From: Diphasiastrum complanatum
Taxonomy: Eukaryota; Streptophyta; Lycopodiopsida; Lycopodiales; Lycopodiaceae
Assembly: GCA_029204225.1 (NCBI GenBank)
Contig: CM055097.1
Span: 64,043,662-64,107,661 of the forward strand
DNA length: 64,000 nucleotides
Direction: 5' to 3'
Made by a program: the position numbers and the translations under genes. Positions within the stretch are counted from its first letter, which is position 1. Each line of letters starts with the position of its first letter. A model generated the notes under the pieces. That model saw only the letters and a program-made list of their open reading frames with translations. It had not been told where the DNA came from and ran no database searches. This document shows, piece by piece, positions 23,950 through 35,570 of this stretch.

Positions 23950-26850
23950 ATTTGGTCAAGAAGGCCACTCCTTACCACTGTAAATGACAAAGCATAATAC
24001 ATCTATGATAAAGCACTCGCCATCTCACTGTAGTTGCCATGTTTATATTTGATTTCTAGATGGAACTCTTGAATATGCTCTACCCAGGAAACTTCCTAAC
24101 CTTTTGAATCCGGCCAATCACAATAACTTTGGTATGGTTGTCTATATAAATAGTAAAGTTAGCACCATATTGATGCCATGCCTTTGGAGCATAAAGAATG
24201 GCATATACTTACCATGGCATGAGTATAACACTGCATTTGAGAATTTCTTATTGGAAAAGGCTACAAGTCAAACACCTTGGCTCAACATAGCACCTACGAC
24301 CCCGCTATTTGCATCCGTTTCCATTTGGATCCACTATCTAAAAAAGGGTCGTAGCCATCTCATGTTTGATTCGATCGAAAGCTCCCCCACCCCCCAATTA
24401 TCTTTGAGCCATCCATTCTTTGACTCGTGACATTTGTCAAAGGAGTTACAATATGCGAATGGCATTGATGAATTGATGGTACCAACTAATACATCATCTA
24501 GATATATGACCAAAGCCTTACCAAGGTATGAATGACGATATGGTTCATCATCCGTTGAAAAATAGGTTGGTGCATTTGTTAACCCAAATGGCAACAGCCC
24601 AATTCATGAGGCCTATACCTTATTTGAAAGGTTGCCTAAAAGGCAACCTCCACCTTGACCTGAATTTGATGGTGCCGATTTCTCATATCTATCTTCAAGA
24701 AGTAATGAAGCACACCTCAGTGTGACGATCAAGTCATCTATCCAAGGGGGATAAGAGTCCCTCATACTAATCTTAGTAAGACCCCTATAGTCGACACGAA
24801 AGTGTGAGAATCAATCTTTTGTCTATACTAGCAAAACATGAGTCGATTCCCACAATCTTCTCCTCTTCTTTAAAAGATACTTTGTAGAGCACCCTAAGAA
24901 CAAATTTACTCCCAGGTGTTATCTCTATCCCATGTTCAATTAAAAAAAAAAAAGAGGAAGACCATGTTCAATAAAAAGAAGATGAGTGCTAAAAGCAAAT
25001 CTTTTGGGAAGAAGTTAGCAACTGAAGTTAAAGAGTATAAAAATTCTCCTTGCTCTCTCATTCTCTCGTTTTTCTTTGTTTCCTTGTAACATTAAACCAT
25101 CATTAAAAACATGAATATGAGATTATAAACAAAAGACAAGATTGTACCTGTTTTTGTCTTCACCATCTGGCACCTTTCCATGGCAAGAATCATTGGTCAC
25201 TCTACAAGAGTGTCTTTGCCATAAATCTCTCTGATAGGATGAATGCTTGCACATCATGAAGTCACTAATTGCTTGACTGCAACTATACCATTGCATGCCC
25301 AACACCATATGGAACCTTCCAAGGATTGTCTCGTGAAAAGCAAAGGATTTTTGTAGTTCTAAGTGGAAACTTCCACCTTTTCACTACCTTATAATAGACA
25401 CCCCCTACCTTGACCATTGCCAAACTCAACCAAGTGCTCATACTAAAAATCAAATGTTGGCAGTTGAAGCCTTTTTACTAGTGCAACACATGTGAAATTT
25501 TTTATGTGAGAGGAACTTGTGTAAAAACCATGATCAACCCAAGCTCACTAGCTATATAGCCCTTGGTTGCATCATGCAAAAGCTTGCACTCTAATTCACC
25601 CTTTCTAGGTTTAGCTCCTATAGCCATGGTCATAAGTTTGTTTGGCTTGGTGCCTCTCACACCTAAGTTGTCACTTTTCCCCTTAAACCTGTAATTCCTT
25701 TTTAAATGACTTGGTTTTCACATTGAAAGCAAGTTTTTTCCTCAACCTCACTAGGACTGTGACTCCTCAAGAGCATTCTATTCACTAATTGGTGCAACGT
25801 ATCCTGTCCCTGTGAGCTTCTTGTCCTTGGATCAAAAACCTTGTTGGAACTTCCTTTTGTTAGATTGACCATCTTGAAAAGCTCTTGGATCAAGGTCCTG
25901 TCACCTATCAATACCCCTTTGGTCATTGTAACGTATCGCATGTTTCATTGCTTGGTTAAGAGCCTTAAGTTTTTCCCTACTAACCACACACCTAATAGAA
26001 AACAAAATTCCTTTAACAAACCAAAAACTTGTATCTTGATGTCCAATTTAAGGATTACCACTAGTGAATTCTAATTCTCATTCACATACTTTTGTATTGA
26101 CAAGTTCCCTTGCATCAGCTTAGTCCATTCGATAGAGCCTGCATGGCTTCATCTGCTGGGGCAAACTCAACTTATATGGCCATTCTAAATTGTTTCCTAA
26201 TGTAAAATAACAAGCCCCCCTTGAGCTGTTTACTCCCTCCAATTATAAGTTGCACCCTTTAGAAACAACTCCTCATAGGCCACATATTAGACTTTGTGGT
26301 GTCACTCTTATCCAATATTGTTGCACTATCTAGCCAATTCTCTAGATTACCCACTAATCTACTATCAATTTTAACTTGGACCATGCATACGTAGCAATCC
26401 AACGTCACTACCCAAATCCATGGAACTATCAAGACCCACTACGATGTGGCTTATGTTCCACCAATTTCCTTGGTGGTGATGGTGGTGGAAGACTTGGGCC
26501 TCGACTCTCGATAACTTGCATCCTATTTTCTAGAGCCCCCACCAACATTTGCAATGCCACCTTGACTTCTTGAAGATGGATGCTCAGAGCATTGATTTTC
26601 TCCTTGCTTTCTTGCATATCTTGACCAACAATGCCCATGCGATTCTTGAGTTCTTGCACATAGTCTTTGAGACTTCCCAAGCGCATTTCAACCAATTCTT
26701 CATAAAGAAGGCCATCTCCTTCAGAACTCCTAGCCATTGAAAAAACTTCACCTGAGGTCACAACGTTAACAAAGCCACAATTTTCAATGTATACTGGATT
26801 AATTAAAAGGGAAACCAACACCTAAGTGAAATTCTGCTAAGACACCACTC
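23950..26850 (-). mobile_element. Degenerate Ty3/gypsy retrotransposon (gag-pol)
   Basis: Order on the minus strand follows gypsy gag-pol. The gag N-terminus (26750-26429) reads MARSSEGDGLLYEELVEMR followed by a predicted coiled coil. A zinc-knuckle remnant (CFQCE, near 25710-25725) and a protease-like stretch around 25300-25500 come next. The RT contains MPFGLTNAPTYF (about 24594-24559) and the active-site motif VIYLDDVLV near 24490. RNase H remnants METDANSGVVGAM and LVAFSNKKFSNA lie at 24330-24220. Many stops and frame shifts make it inactive. The integrase is not seen in place and no LTR pair could be delimited. Confidence 0.75.
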
Positions 26851-27129
26851 AACTTTGAACTAAAGAAATGGACATTGCCAATGCATTTGTAACGTGTCAT
26901 TCCTTAGGAACAACTTAGATGTGCTCGATAATAATCAGATAATGAGCCAAAACATATAATATTTGAGCACAACACTGGCACATCTATAACAAGCTTGGAA
27001 AGAAAACCTTAAGCTTACATAAAAACATTTTCTTTACAAGTACCCACTAGCAAAACATGAGCTTTATCTTGCATTTGCCCAAAACTGAACCTCTGACCTT
27101 TAATTTGCAAGCACCAGCTACATGCCAAA

Positions 27130-27632
27130 GTGGCATTTACAAATTGTTATCCCCGATTCGGGAAGCGTTCCGAACCGTGACCCCGATTTGCAATTCGTGG
27201 AAAAAACAAATTACTTCCCAGAAAAAATTTTGGACTTAAAATTTTTCACCTTGTTATTTGTTCAAAACTAGTGATTGATGAAGCGTAGGTGCTGGTGGTC
27301 CGAGATGCCAGTATCTCCTCAGTCCTGATCATAGCTCAATGCTAGTCTCTAGATATAGACTTGGTAGAGCTAAATAAATATCTCCTAGATGGACTTATGC
27401 AATTAGATGGTCAATAGGTTGGCATAGCCCAACTCCCCGAGTGAAAACACACTTTTTGGTGTTTCGCACCCGAAACAGTCGGCAAACTACACAATCATAA
27501 TCCCTTCGATCAGAGCTTTCATCTAATACCCATATTGCCTAAAAAAAATTCAAAAAAAAAAAATCGATTCTACACGATTCTGGGAAAATCCCGAGTCGCA
27601 AATTGGGATCGCGATTCTGAGCTGCAACTATG
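27130..27632. mobile_element. hAT-like non-autonomous element, decayed
   Basis: The right terminus read inward is CATAGTTGCAGCTCAGAATC with a following GCGAT, strikingly like the left end of the transposase-bearing hAT element at 61137 (CATAGATGCAGCGAATCGCG). The left part has related motifs in opposite orientation (CCCCGATTCGGG, GATTTGCAATTCGTGG against CGAGTCGCAAATTGGG). The left end and target duplication are not clear, so the left border is approximate. Confidence 0.5.
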
Positions 27633-28739
27633 ATATATATATATCTAAAGAAGCGGACCCCGGTGTCGTACCAGGTGTTGTAACACAGCACACGTGTTGC
27701 AATTTATCTGGGACACAAAATAGGCAAAATAAAAAAGGAAATGACTGTGGCTATTATTGGAGGTCTAACCAGCATTAAGCCTCTTATGTTTCTTGCTAGG
27801 GTAATCCATCAAGTTTCCTTAGCTTAGGTTGATATTTCAACAATCTAGTTGGTGTCAACTTTAGAATGACAACTTTGATCGAGATATTATTTCTTGGCTG
27901 TGGAATATGTTTTTGATGCTTGTTGTAAGGGGGATAAACCCAGTAGTAACAAAAATTTCAGGTCCAAAAAACATTCTGGGAAGTAAAGGTTTCTTTTTTT
28001 GCAATTCGCTGCAACTATGGTTTATGCAAATGATGGGTCTGTTCATTAAGGCTTTTTACATATGGTGTTTTAGCCTTTTTACTCTTTTTCCCTTTTTAGG
28101 AAGAGAAACCACATCAAAAAGGAAAATTTGTTTTTGCTTCTTGAAATTCTCCCAAATATCATGTGGGACGTAATGTATGGTCATATGGACGGTCCCGATG
28201 GTTGATGTCGATGTCTTCTTAGGATAGTTCTTCACTGACCTGTACCCATAAGGGCATGCAACAACCAACCTAAGCTGCAGTCTCACTATATGAGATGGAA
28301 TGCTCTAAGGTGCAATTGTTCTAACTCTTTTTGGTTGGCTTCTACTTCATGAATGTGTGCTTTCCAGTGTTCGCCACCTGCCCACCTGCAAAGGCAGAAA
28401 TGTACCCTCCCCATACTTGTGTTACTATACAAGGCTTCACAATGCATGGGGAGGGGGATGGGAGGGACTCTCTCCCCACCCCTTGTAAAGCACTCAAGGG
28501 GGAGGAGGTATGTTTTTCCTTCCTCTCTTTCTCTCATTAAGTTCTAAGCTAGACTTTTCAACTAAAAGAAGATAATAGAACTTGAACTTCAAATAAGAAA
28601 CTGGAAAGCAAAAACCAATAAGACTTTGACTTTTACAAAAGGAAGATCCTTCTCCAGACTCCAACCTCTACTTGCTATACCAACGACCTGTACTATGGTT
28701 GAGAGCCAGCCATAAAAATCTCTAGTAGGCCTAGGTCAT

Positions 28740-29130
28740 ATGGTGGCGTGACCAAGGAGGCAAATATTTCACCCAGTTAGTCAGCATTTCACTAACATAT
28801 GCTCTAAGCATAGCCTCTATCTAGGACCTGGTTGACTCTCTCAATCTGCCCATCCGTTTGTGGGTGTTCACTAATACTCATCCGCTATTGTGTTCCCAAC
28901 TTGGCGAACACCGCTGTCCAGAATGTTCCTATAGACTTAGGATCCCTGTCTGAGACAATGGACTTCAAAAGTCCATGCAATCAATGAACAATTACTTCCC
29001 ATAGGATAGATTCATCAATACACGTAGCAACGAATTCCAGTAATAGTGCACAGCTCATCCTTGAAACAAAATAAACTTCTTTCAATTCCAAAAGATAGCT
29101 CTCCTTTTCCTCGGTATCGCAAGCAAGGTA
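28740..29130 (-). pseudogene. Ty3/gypsy integrase fragment
   Basis: Broken minus-strand frames spell DRDPKSIGTFW, then HPQTDGQIERVNQ, the second-Asp and Glu blocks of a retroviral-type integrase core. Stops occur throughout. It may be the missing integrase of the gypsy copy at 23950-26850 or of another one. Confidence 0.6.
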
Positions 29131-31784
29131 AACTTTGACATTGTGAAAACAAGTTCATTGTAGGTCTTTTGCATCAAATATGGAAAAAGGCTGAGAAAAT
29201 TTTAATTAGAAATACTTATATAGTTCTTGTCAGAGCCTGGCTATGCAAACGGTGGAGTTAGCAGATTTTCATTGATACGATTCTATAGATCAGTAAATGA
29301 ACTCATTAGGAAACTTCAAAGTGTCCTTGGTCAGGAAAATCTTGGCATAGAAGTAGTGATAATCCTGTAAAAGTAAGGAAGTTCAAGGTGACCACGGGCT
29401 AGACCAAGTAGGTTGCTGCCAAAGTCAGCGATATCTAGAGAAAAAGATGTGACATAAAATATAGTAGAATCAGAAGCTAGGATCAGTGGTTTGCCCAAGT
29501 CAGCATAACAGATGAGCTAAGTTCTTGCATGCAAGCTAGTTGCTATGTGATTCAGCAATGCATGCCAAAGGTTGAAAAGTCACTTGAGCCACCACTGGAA
29601 TACCAGGGCAGCTTTTGATCAAAGGGAGGTCCCCAAGCTTGCTTCATGTTCTTTTTCTTTCTGGTGTCCTCCAGAATCAACGCAAGCTGAAATATACAAG
29701 GCTGTACAATGCAGCATTCAGCTTGAGCCTTGCTGTGATGGCATGTAGAGGAGTCGCGATGGACTGCTTATTTAAGGAGAGCTCTAGGGAAAATTTCAGG
29801 TTGCTATTTTGGCAGACTAGGTGACTTATTTTGTTGTTAGTTTGATAAGTTTGTCTAGGATGTCCTAATTAAGCTAGAGTTGGCTAGGTTCTAAAACAGG
29901 CTTTCGTTAGAAATAAAGTTTTGGTTGATAAAAGCAATAAAGGTACTGTAGCATATGAAATGGGTAGTTATGAAACACCATTCGGACGCATTCCTTGCAT
30001 ATTCTGATAAACAAATGCAGATCCATAAGAAATATAAAATTAGATTAGATTCCCAAGACAAACTAGTATTGCTTGATTTGCCAAAGAAACAAAATCCTAA
30101 GACACGATGAACACTATACAGTTGCTGACACCGTCAAATCCTTTCCTAGAGTGATAGAGCACGCATTCCAATCTTGATAAGGCATCAAAGGCAAAAGCAA
30201 AATCAGCTACTTATAAGTAAAGAAGCACTTACTTGCTGGAGGATTGGCTCCTCTGCAAACACCATGCCAGTAAAGTAGTAAGTTATATTTCAAACTTTTG
30301 GGCACAATAAGAAGCTAGATTTTGAGCTGAATAAACTAAAAGTTACTGTGCTCCACAACCTAACCTATGTTGAAGAAAATGCATGTGTGGGACAAAACAT
30401 GATAGCACAAAGTGCTAGGAGAGTTAACACTCACTCCAGAGTCACAGATACATGCTGATGCGGCAACAATGAGTGTGCAGCCCCATGCAAGTGACTAGAA
30501 TGCTGTAGAGATGCCAAGTCAGCAGCCAGCCAAGGAGGCAAACGAGGCAAGAAATGTCAAATACAACCAGAATACATTTGATTGCAAAAAGTAAATTACT
30601 TATATCTGTTTTTTTTTTTCCCTTCACATCTGGAAAGGTTTTTGCATTTTTTAGCACACAACTGATTAAAAACTGTAAACAAAAATAAGCTTGGACATGT
30701 AATCATAGAAGGAATAAATCCAAAACTAATATATATGTGTGCGTGTGTGTGTGCGCGTGTGTGTGTGTGTAAGCTAATAGAATAATCCAACAGGCTCCAG
30801 GATGAAATGTCATTTGAGAGCTATGCCTAACATGTTTGCAATCTTCAACTGTATGGAATTCACCAAGAAAGTCATCTCCATTGAGTGTAACATGTACTCT
30901 ATGCTACACCCCTTCTCATGTTATCAACTCAAAGATACAGTAGAAACCTTCATCAATTATTCATACTATATGAGGCACATTGGCCTGTTTATTGATTTAT
31001 TACACATTGACATTTCCAAACCATGACAACTTTGTAACACATGTACCTACATGCTTGGACTGCCCTTTAACCATGAGAGATGAATTTTGTCTTAATCTAA
31101 ACCAAAAGATCCTTGGCCTATGATGCATGTGGACCATGTGATCTTCACACCTGCTTTTAAGGTATCTACAACACAATTGCATCCATGTGTACGGACTCCA
31201 GTACGTACACCCGGTTGTACGCTGTTCTGTACACTGGTGCATGCAAGTATAACAGAAGCATATACACTGTACCAGAAAATATACAAGGTTCCCACTAACA
31301 ATTGGCTGCAATTGCCCATCAGTTCAAGATCGTTTGCCAGTTCAAAATAGTTTGGTGGTGGGCGTCCAACCCTGACATATTTGGTCGAACTGACTCAAAC
31401 ATCCATTAAGCTACACCACCTAGTGAAGGCAATGTCTATGTTACAATGTGCACTCAATGGCAATATCAACTATTTTTTAACCCAGATATTTAAAGACCCT
31501 AAACTATCAGTTTAGTTAGGTCTCCAACAGCAACCAATTGGTCAAGAAGAACCCTGCAATATGACTTGCCATTGAGTTCCCCTTCTTTTATCTTTAATTG
31601 CATTACCTTTTTCCTAAATGCACTTTATTAGCCATGTTTTGTTTTTTTTAACATGCAAGTAATGCATCCTAAACTGCCTTTGATGTAGTTAACTGTAACT
31701 GTAGCTTCATCCAAAGTTTTGAAAGTTCACCTTCTTCTGGCTTATCCTCACCAATTACTATGGATCAAAGATCTTTCTCCAAAA
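29131..31784. other. Intron DNA without a recognised gene
   Basis: No domain was recognised in any frame. A (GT)n-rich stretch lies at about 30733-30770. The short open frames are scattered on both strands and look like chance. Confidence 0.35.
30733..30770. repeat. (GT)n-rich microsatellite
   Basis: Alternating GT/GC repeat. Confidence 0.9.
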
Positions 31785-32250
31785 TTAGCAGACTGTGGAC
31801 ATCTTCACTAAGCCACTTAGTAAAGAGAAGTTTGAAAAGTTTAGACAATCTTTAGGCGTCACATTAAGTAAAATAGCCATTAGGGGAGGCATTGAAATGC
31901 CTACTTTACCCCTAGCAGCTGGGCACTTGCATGCACATATTTTTATGTTGAGTTTATCATGGGGGAAACTTGTTTGTAATTACATTGCACCCCTCTTTGT
32001 AGATTAAAGTTAGTAAGTGCAAGTTGGTTCCAAGTGACCAAGTTGGCATGCCATGTGGCATGAGACGCAAGTGGGAGGTGACACCTCACTAGTTACTATC
32101 TATGTAGAGGATGGATCCTTCAAGAGGCCTGCACCCTCCTCTCTCTACAATCAAGCATTTTGAGTTCCAACTTTTGCTGTCTTGAGGTGCGTAAGATTTC
32201 CATGGTTTTACATACTTCCATAGCTAATTTCTGTCAAGCTTTCATGCTGT
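31785..32250 (+). mobile_element. Copia 3' end fragment (RNase H C-terminus, PPT, part LTR)
   Basis: The plus strand reads VDIFTKPLSKEKFEKFRQSLGV, the usual C-terminus of copia polyproteins (the ORF start near 31795 is inside it). A purine tract TTAGGGGAGG follows at about 31881-31890 and then LTR-like sequence. The upstream pol and the downstream limit are missing, so this is a 5'-truncated copy in the opposite orientation to the copia pair at 32593-38830. Confidence 0.6.
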
Positions 32251-32573
32251 GTGTTTGTTACTGAGGTTAAGACACTTCATAGATAGACCTAAAAGTTCAT
32301 CAATTCGAGCACTAATTGCTCAAGATAGATAAGAGTATACTGCTCAAAAGTTTTCAAAGGAGTGTATATATTAGGAGGAAGTAAGACAAGGGCTGAAGGA
32401 GTCTTAGGAATACTTGGCATCTGCACATTAGAAAGGCTGGGCATCAACACAAAAGGGGAGGGTAGGGTGGCCTGCTCATTAGCAAGCAGCCCAATAAAAG
32501 CAATAGGCAACGGTGCAACCTACCTAACACCCTGTCGCAAGGGAGGAGTGGGAGCCCACAAGAAAAGGAAGGA

Positions 32574-32590
32574 GGGGGGGGGGGGGGGGG
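32574..32590. repeat. G17 homopolymer next to an LTR end
   Basis: Seventeen consecutive G, two bases before the TGTCA terminus of the copia LTR fragment. It could form a G-quadruplex on the plus strand. Confidence 0.9.
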
Positions 32591-32592
32591 TG

Positions 32593-32636
32593 TGTCAAAA
32601 TTTGTCATACAAATTCTAGATGGAGTTACTAGTCCT
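32593..32636 (-). repeat. LTR terminal fragment, copy 1 (44 bp)
   Basis: This 44-base segment beginning TGTCAAAATTTGTC is repeated at 38787-38830 with a single mismatch. It bounds the low-coordinate side of the double copia structure and would be the 3' end of its 3' LTR on the minus strand. Confidence 0.75.
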
Positions 32637-35570
32637 TCTAGCACTCACATAAACCAAGCATAGAGATTAACGAGAATTCAGATTATAGAAGATTTGAGCA
32701 AAGCTCTAACACACTGGCCTGCTAGGGAAAAACATGCCCTAGCAACCAACATCTTGAATGTTATTGAATGCTTTGATGAACTCCAAGAGATAGCACCAGA
32801 ACCAAGCCTAAAAACATAACTTGTAGTAGATCTTCAATCTTCCGCATCTCCAGCCCAATCAGCATCCACATATCCCTGTAACTTCGACTCATCCTGTCTC
32901 CCATAGAGAATACCAAATCTCAAAGTATCCTAGATATATCTGAGTATCCGCTAGCAGCTCTCCAATGAATTTGCTTGACTTAGCCATAAACTGACTAACC
33001 ATACTCACAGCATAAGCAATGTCCGGTCTCGTAGTAGTTAGATAGATTAAGCTCCCGTATGAACTCAGAAGTTCCATCCTTCTCCTGCTCCTGTATCTTG
33101 GGTGTGAATGCTCTTCATCAAAGATGACATCTCGACTTAGGATCTTCTTCCTGTTTTCGAGATCATATAGCACATAGGCTTTCTCACCTTCACTATACCC
33201 AAGGAAGATACACTTCACGGAATTTGCATCAAGTTTCTTCCGCAAGTCCTTTGATATATGTGCATATGTCGTACACCCAAATACTCGTAGGCTGCCCACT
33301 TTGGGCTTGTTGCCACTATATGCTTCTTCTGGCGTGATTCCTTCAACTACTTTAGTTGGACTTCTATTCAATAGAAAAACAGCAGTTGCTACCGCCTCCG
33401 CCCAAAAAGAATTTGGCAACCCCTTCGCCTTGAGCATGCTCCTCGCACACTCAACTATAGACCTGTTTTTTCGCTCAGCCACACCGTTTTGTTGCGATGT
33501 ATGTGGAGCAGTAAAGTGTCTCTTTATCCCACATGCTTTTCAAAGATCTTTGAACTCATCAGAACTATACTCACCACCCTTATCTGACCTGAGAGTCTTT
33601 AACCTCTTCCCCGTGTGGTTTTCCACCATAGCTTTCCACTGTTTGAAGTATTTGAACGCTTCAGATTTCAGCTTCAGAAAATAGACCCATACCTTCCGTG
33701 AGAAATCATCTACAAAGGTCATGAGATAGTATGCCCCCCTGTTGATTTGACCTGCATGGGACCGCATAAATCTGAATGCACAAGCTCAAGAATTTCCTTG
33801 GCCTTGGTAGCTTTTTCCTTTGGAAACTTTTTCCTTTGTTGCTTTCCTAGTGCACAAGTCTCACATGTATCTGAAGAAGACTTAATGCTAGGAAGATCTA
33901 CTACCATGTTGTGCTTGTTCAAACTTGCAAACTTTTATAGCTCAAATGACCATATCTCTCGTGCCAAAGCTTGTCCCGATTAGTATCCCCTGCTGACAAG
34001 GCCTCTTGGCTAGGAATGGTTGTGTAAAGCTTGTAAAGACCTCCTTCTTGCATATGTAGATTCGTCAAACTCTACCACCAGGTTCTGTTTGGTAATGGCA
34101 CCAACAGATAGCAAGTTCTTAGCCAACCCTGGTACATGCAACACACTCTTGATTTCCTTCACCTCACCTGATTACAGTTGTACTGCAACTGTGCCTTTGC
34201 CCCTCACCATACGTGTAGAATTATCTCCAAGGCATACATGCTGACCATCTCCTGTCTCCTCATAGGTGTTGAACCAATCTCTATGAGGTGTCATGTGCTT
34301 TGAGGCTCCAGAATCAATGTACCATCCACCAAATGTGGATTCAGATGATAGGGCTGCGGTGAATAGTTCAAGCCCACCAGATTGTTCCTCCTCTGCAACT
34401 TTGTCAACAAAGTGACCTTGCTGGTTCTTTCCCTTCTTCTGATCACTTTGCTTCTTCCTGCATTCAAAAGCAAAATGCCCATACTTGCCACAATAGTTGC
34501 AGTTGCCCTTCCTCTTGGGTGTAGATGAGGAATTTGTGCTTGACTCCTCTCCAACCTGTAACTTGGACACCTGCTGCTCCAAGCTTTGCTTTGAGATCTT
34601 CTTTTTGCCTTTGCCTTTCTTCTGAAAGTTTTGCTTCTTCTTAGAAGCAAATGCATGCTCTGGATTATCTTCCCTTTCAGAAAGATTCTTCCTTCTCATC
34701 TCCTCCTGTAAAAGAAGACCACATAACTCCCCAAAGGTTGGGAGTTTCTCCCTAGCAGAAAGGGACATCACATAGTCTTGATAGTTGAATGACAAGCTAT
34801 TCAAAACTATGGGGACAATACTCTTGTCACTTACTTTCTCTCCAACTAAAGCAAGCTGGTCCATTAGGTCCTTGACCTTTGTAATATGATCACCAATTGT
34901 TGCACCTGCTTCCATCTTGAGAGTATGTAACCTGTTTTGCAAATACACCAGCTTGGCTGAATCCACTGTTTCAAACATAGACTTCAGAATAGTCCAAGCA
35001 TCCGCTACATCCCTTGCATTGCAAATGTGAGGAATAATATTGTCCTTGACAGAAAGATTGATTATCCTATGAGCTTTCTGTCTCCTGTTCATGTATTCCT
35101 TCAATTCAGGATCAGATGTTGGTACAGGCTCTGTACCTGCCATCACCTCCCAGCAATTCTTGTCCATCAAGGTATTAGTCATCTTGAACTTCCACACTCT
35201 GTAGTTTGTGCCATCCAGTTTGTTGGATTCACCCAGCAAACTCTCCCCAAGACTAGCCATGCTATAATTTGTGCTCAAACAGAAGCTCAACCTGAAAAAG
35301 ATCAGAACAGAAACAACTTCCAGCAACTAGGGTTTGACCCCAAACTAGGGTATGTAGCCACTTCAAGGCAATCCTTCAGCTCCTGCTTTTGTCTTTGCCA
35401 CTTGGTATGGCCTCACTAGCACAAGCACTAGGCCCCACTGGAACAGAAACTAGAAGCCCCTACAGAAAGTGCGCCCTACTTTTGTGTAAGCTCCTCCAGA
35501 AAGACTCCCCAAAACTTAGCCAGATTTAGAAAGTTTTTGGATCATCCTACTCCCCTTGCCAATAGCTCTC
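32637..35570 (-). mobile_element. Copia retrotransposon A, RT core deleted
   Basis: Gag starts at about 35260 (MASLGESLLGESNKLDGTNY). A zinc knuckle CNYCGKYGHFAFEC lies at about 34470-34512, the protease motif WYIDSGASKHMT near 34300, and the HxxH/CxxC-type CETCALGKQQRKK block near 33850. The integrase core ([15 protein letters not shown] at about 33690; AERKNRSIVECARSML at 33480-33430; then FLLNRSPTKVVEG) is followed by VKCIFLGYSEGEKAY. After VIFDEEHSHPR the frame jumps to LIYLTTTRPDIAYAVS, the late RT region, so most of the RT is deleted, and a decayed RNase H follows. Stops after the protease and inside the integrase confirm it is dead. Its 5' LTR is absent. Confidence 0.85.
34172..35260 (-). 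pseudogene. Copia A gag and protease region
   Basis: The longest surviving frame of copia A: UBN2-type gag with DGTNYRVWKFKM at its start, a Lys-rich linker, one CCHC knuckle (CNYCGKYGHFAFEC) and the beginning of the aspartic protease (DSGASKHMT). It ends at a stop after GTVAVQL, while similarity to protease (SVLHVPGLAKNLLSVGAI) continues in frame beyond it. Confidence 0.85.
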
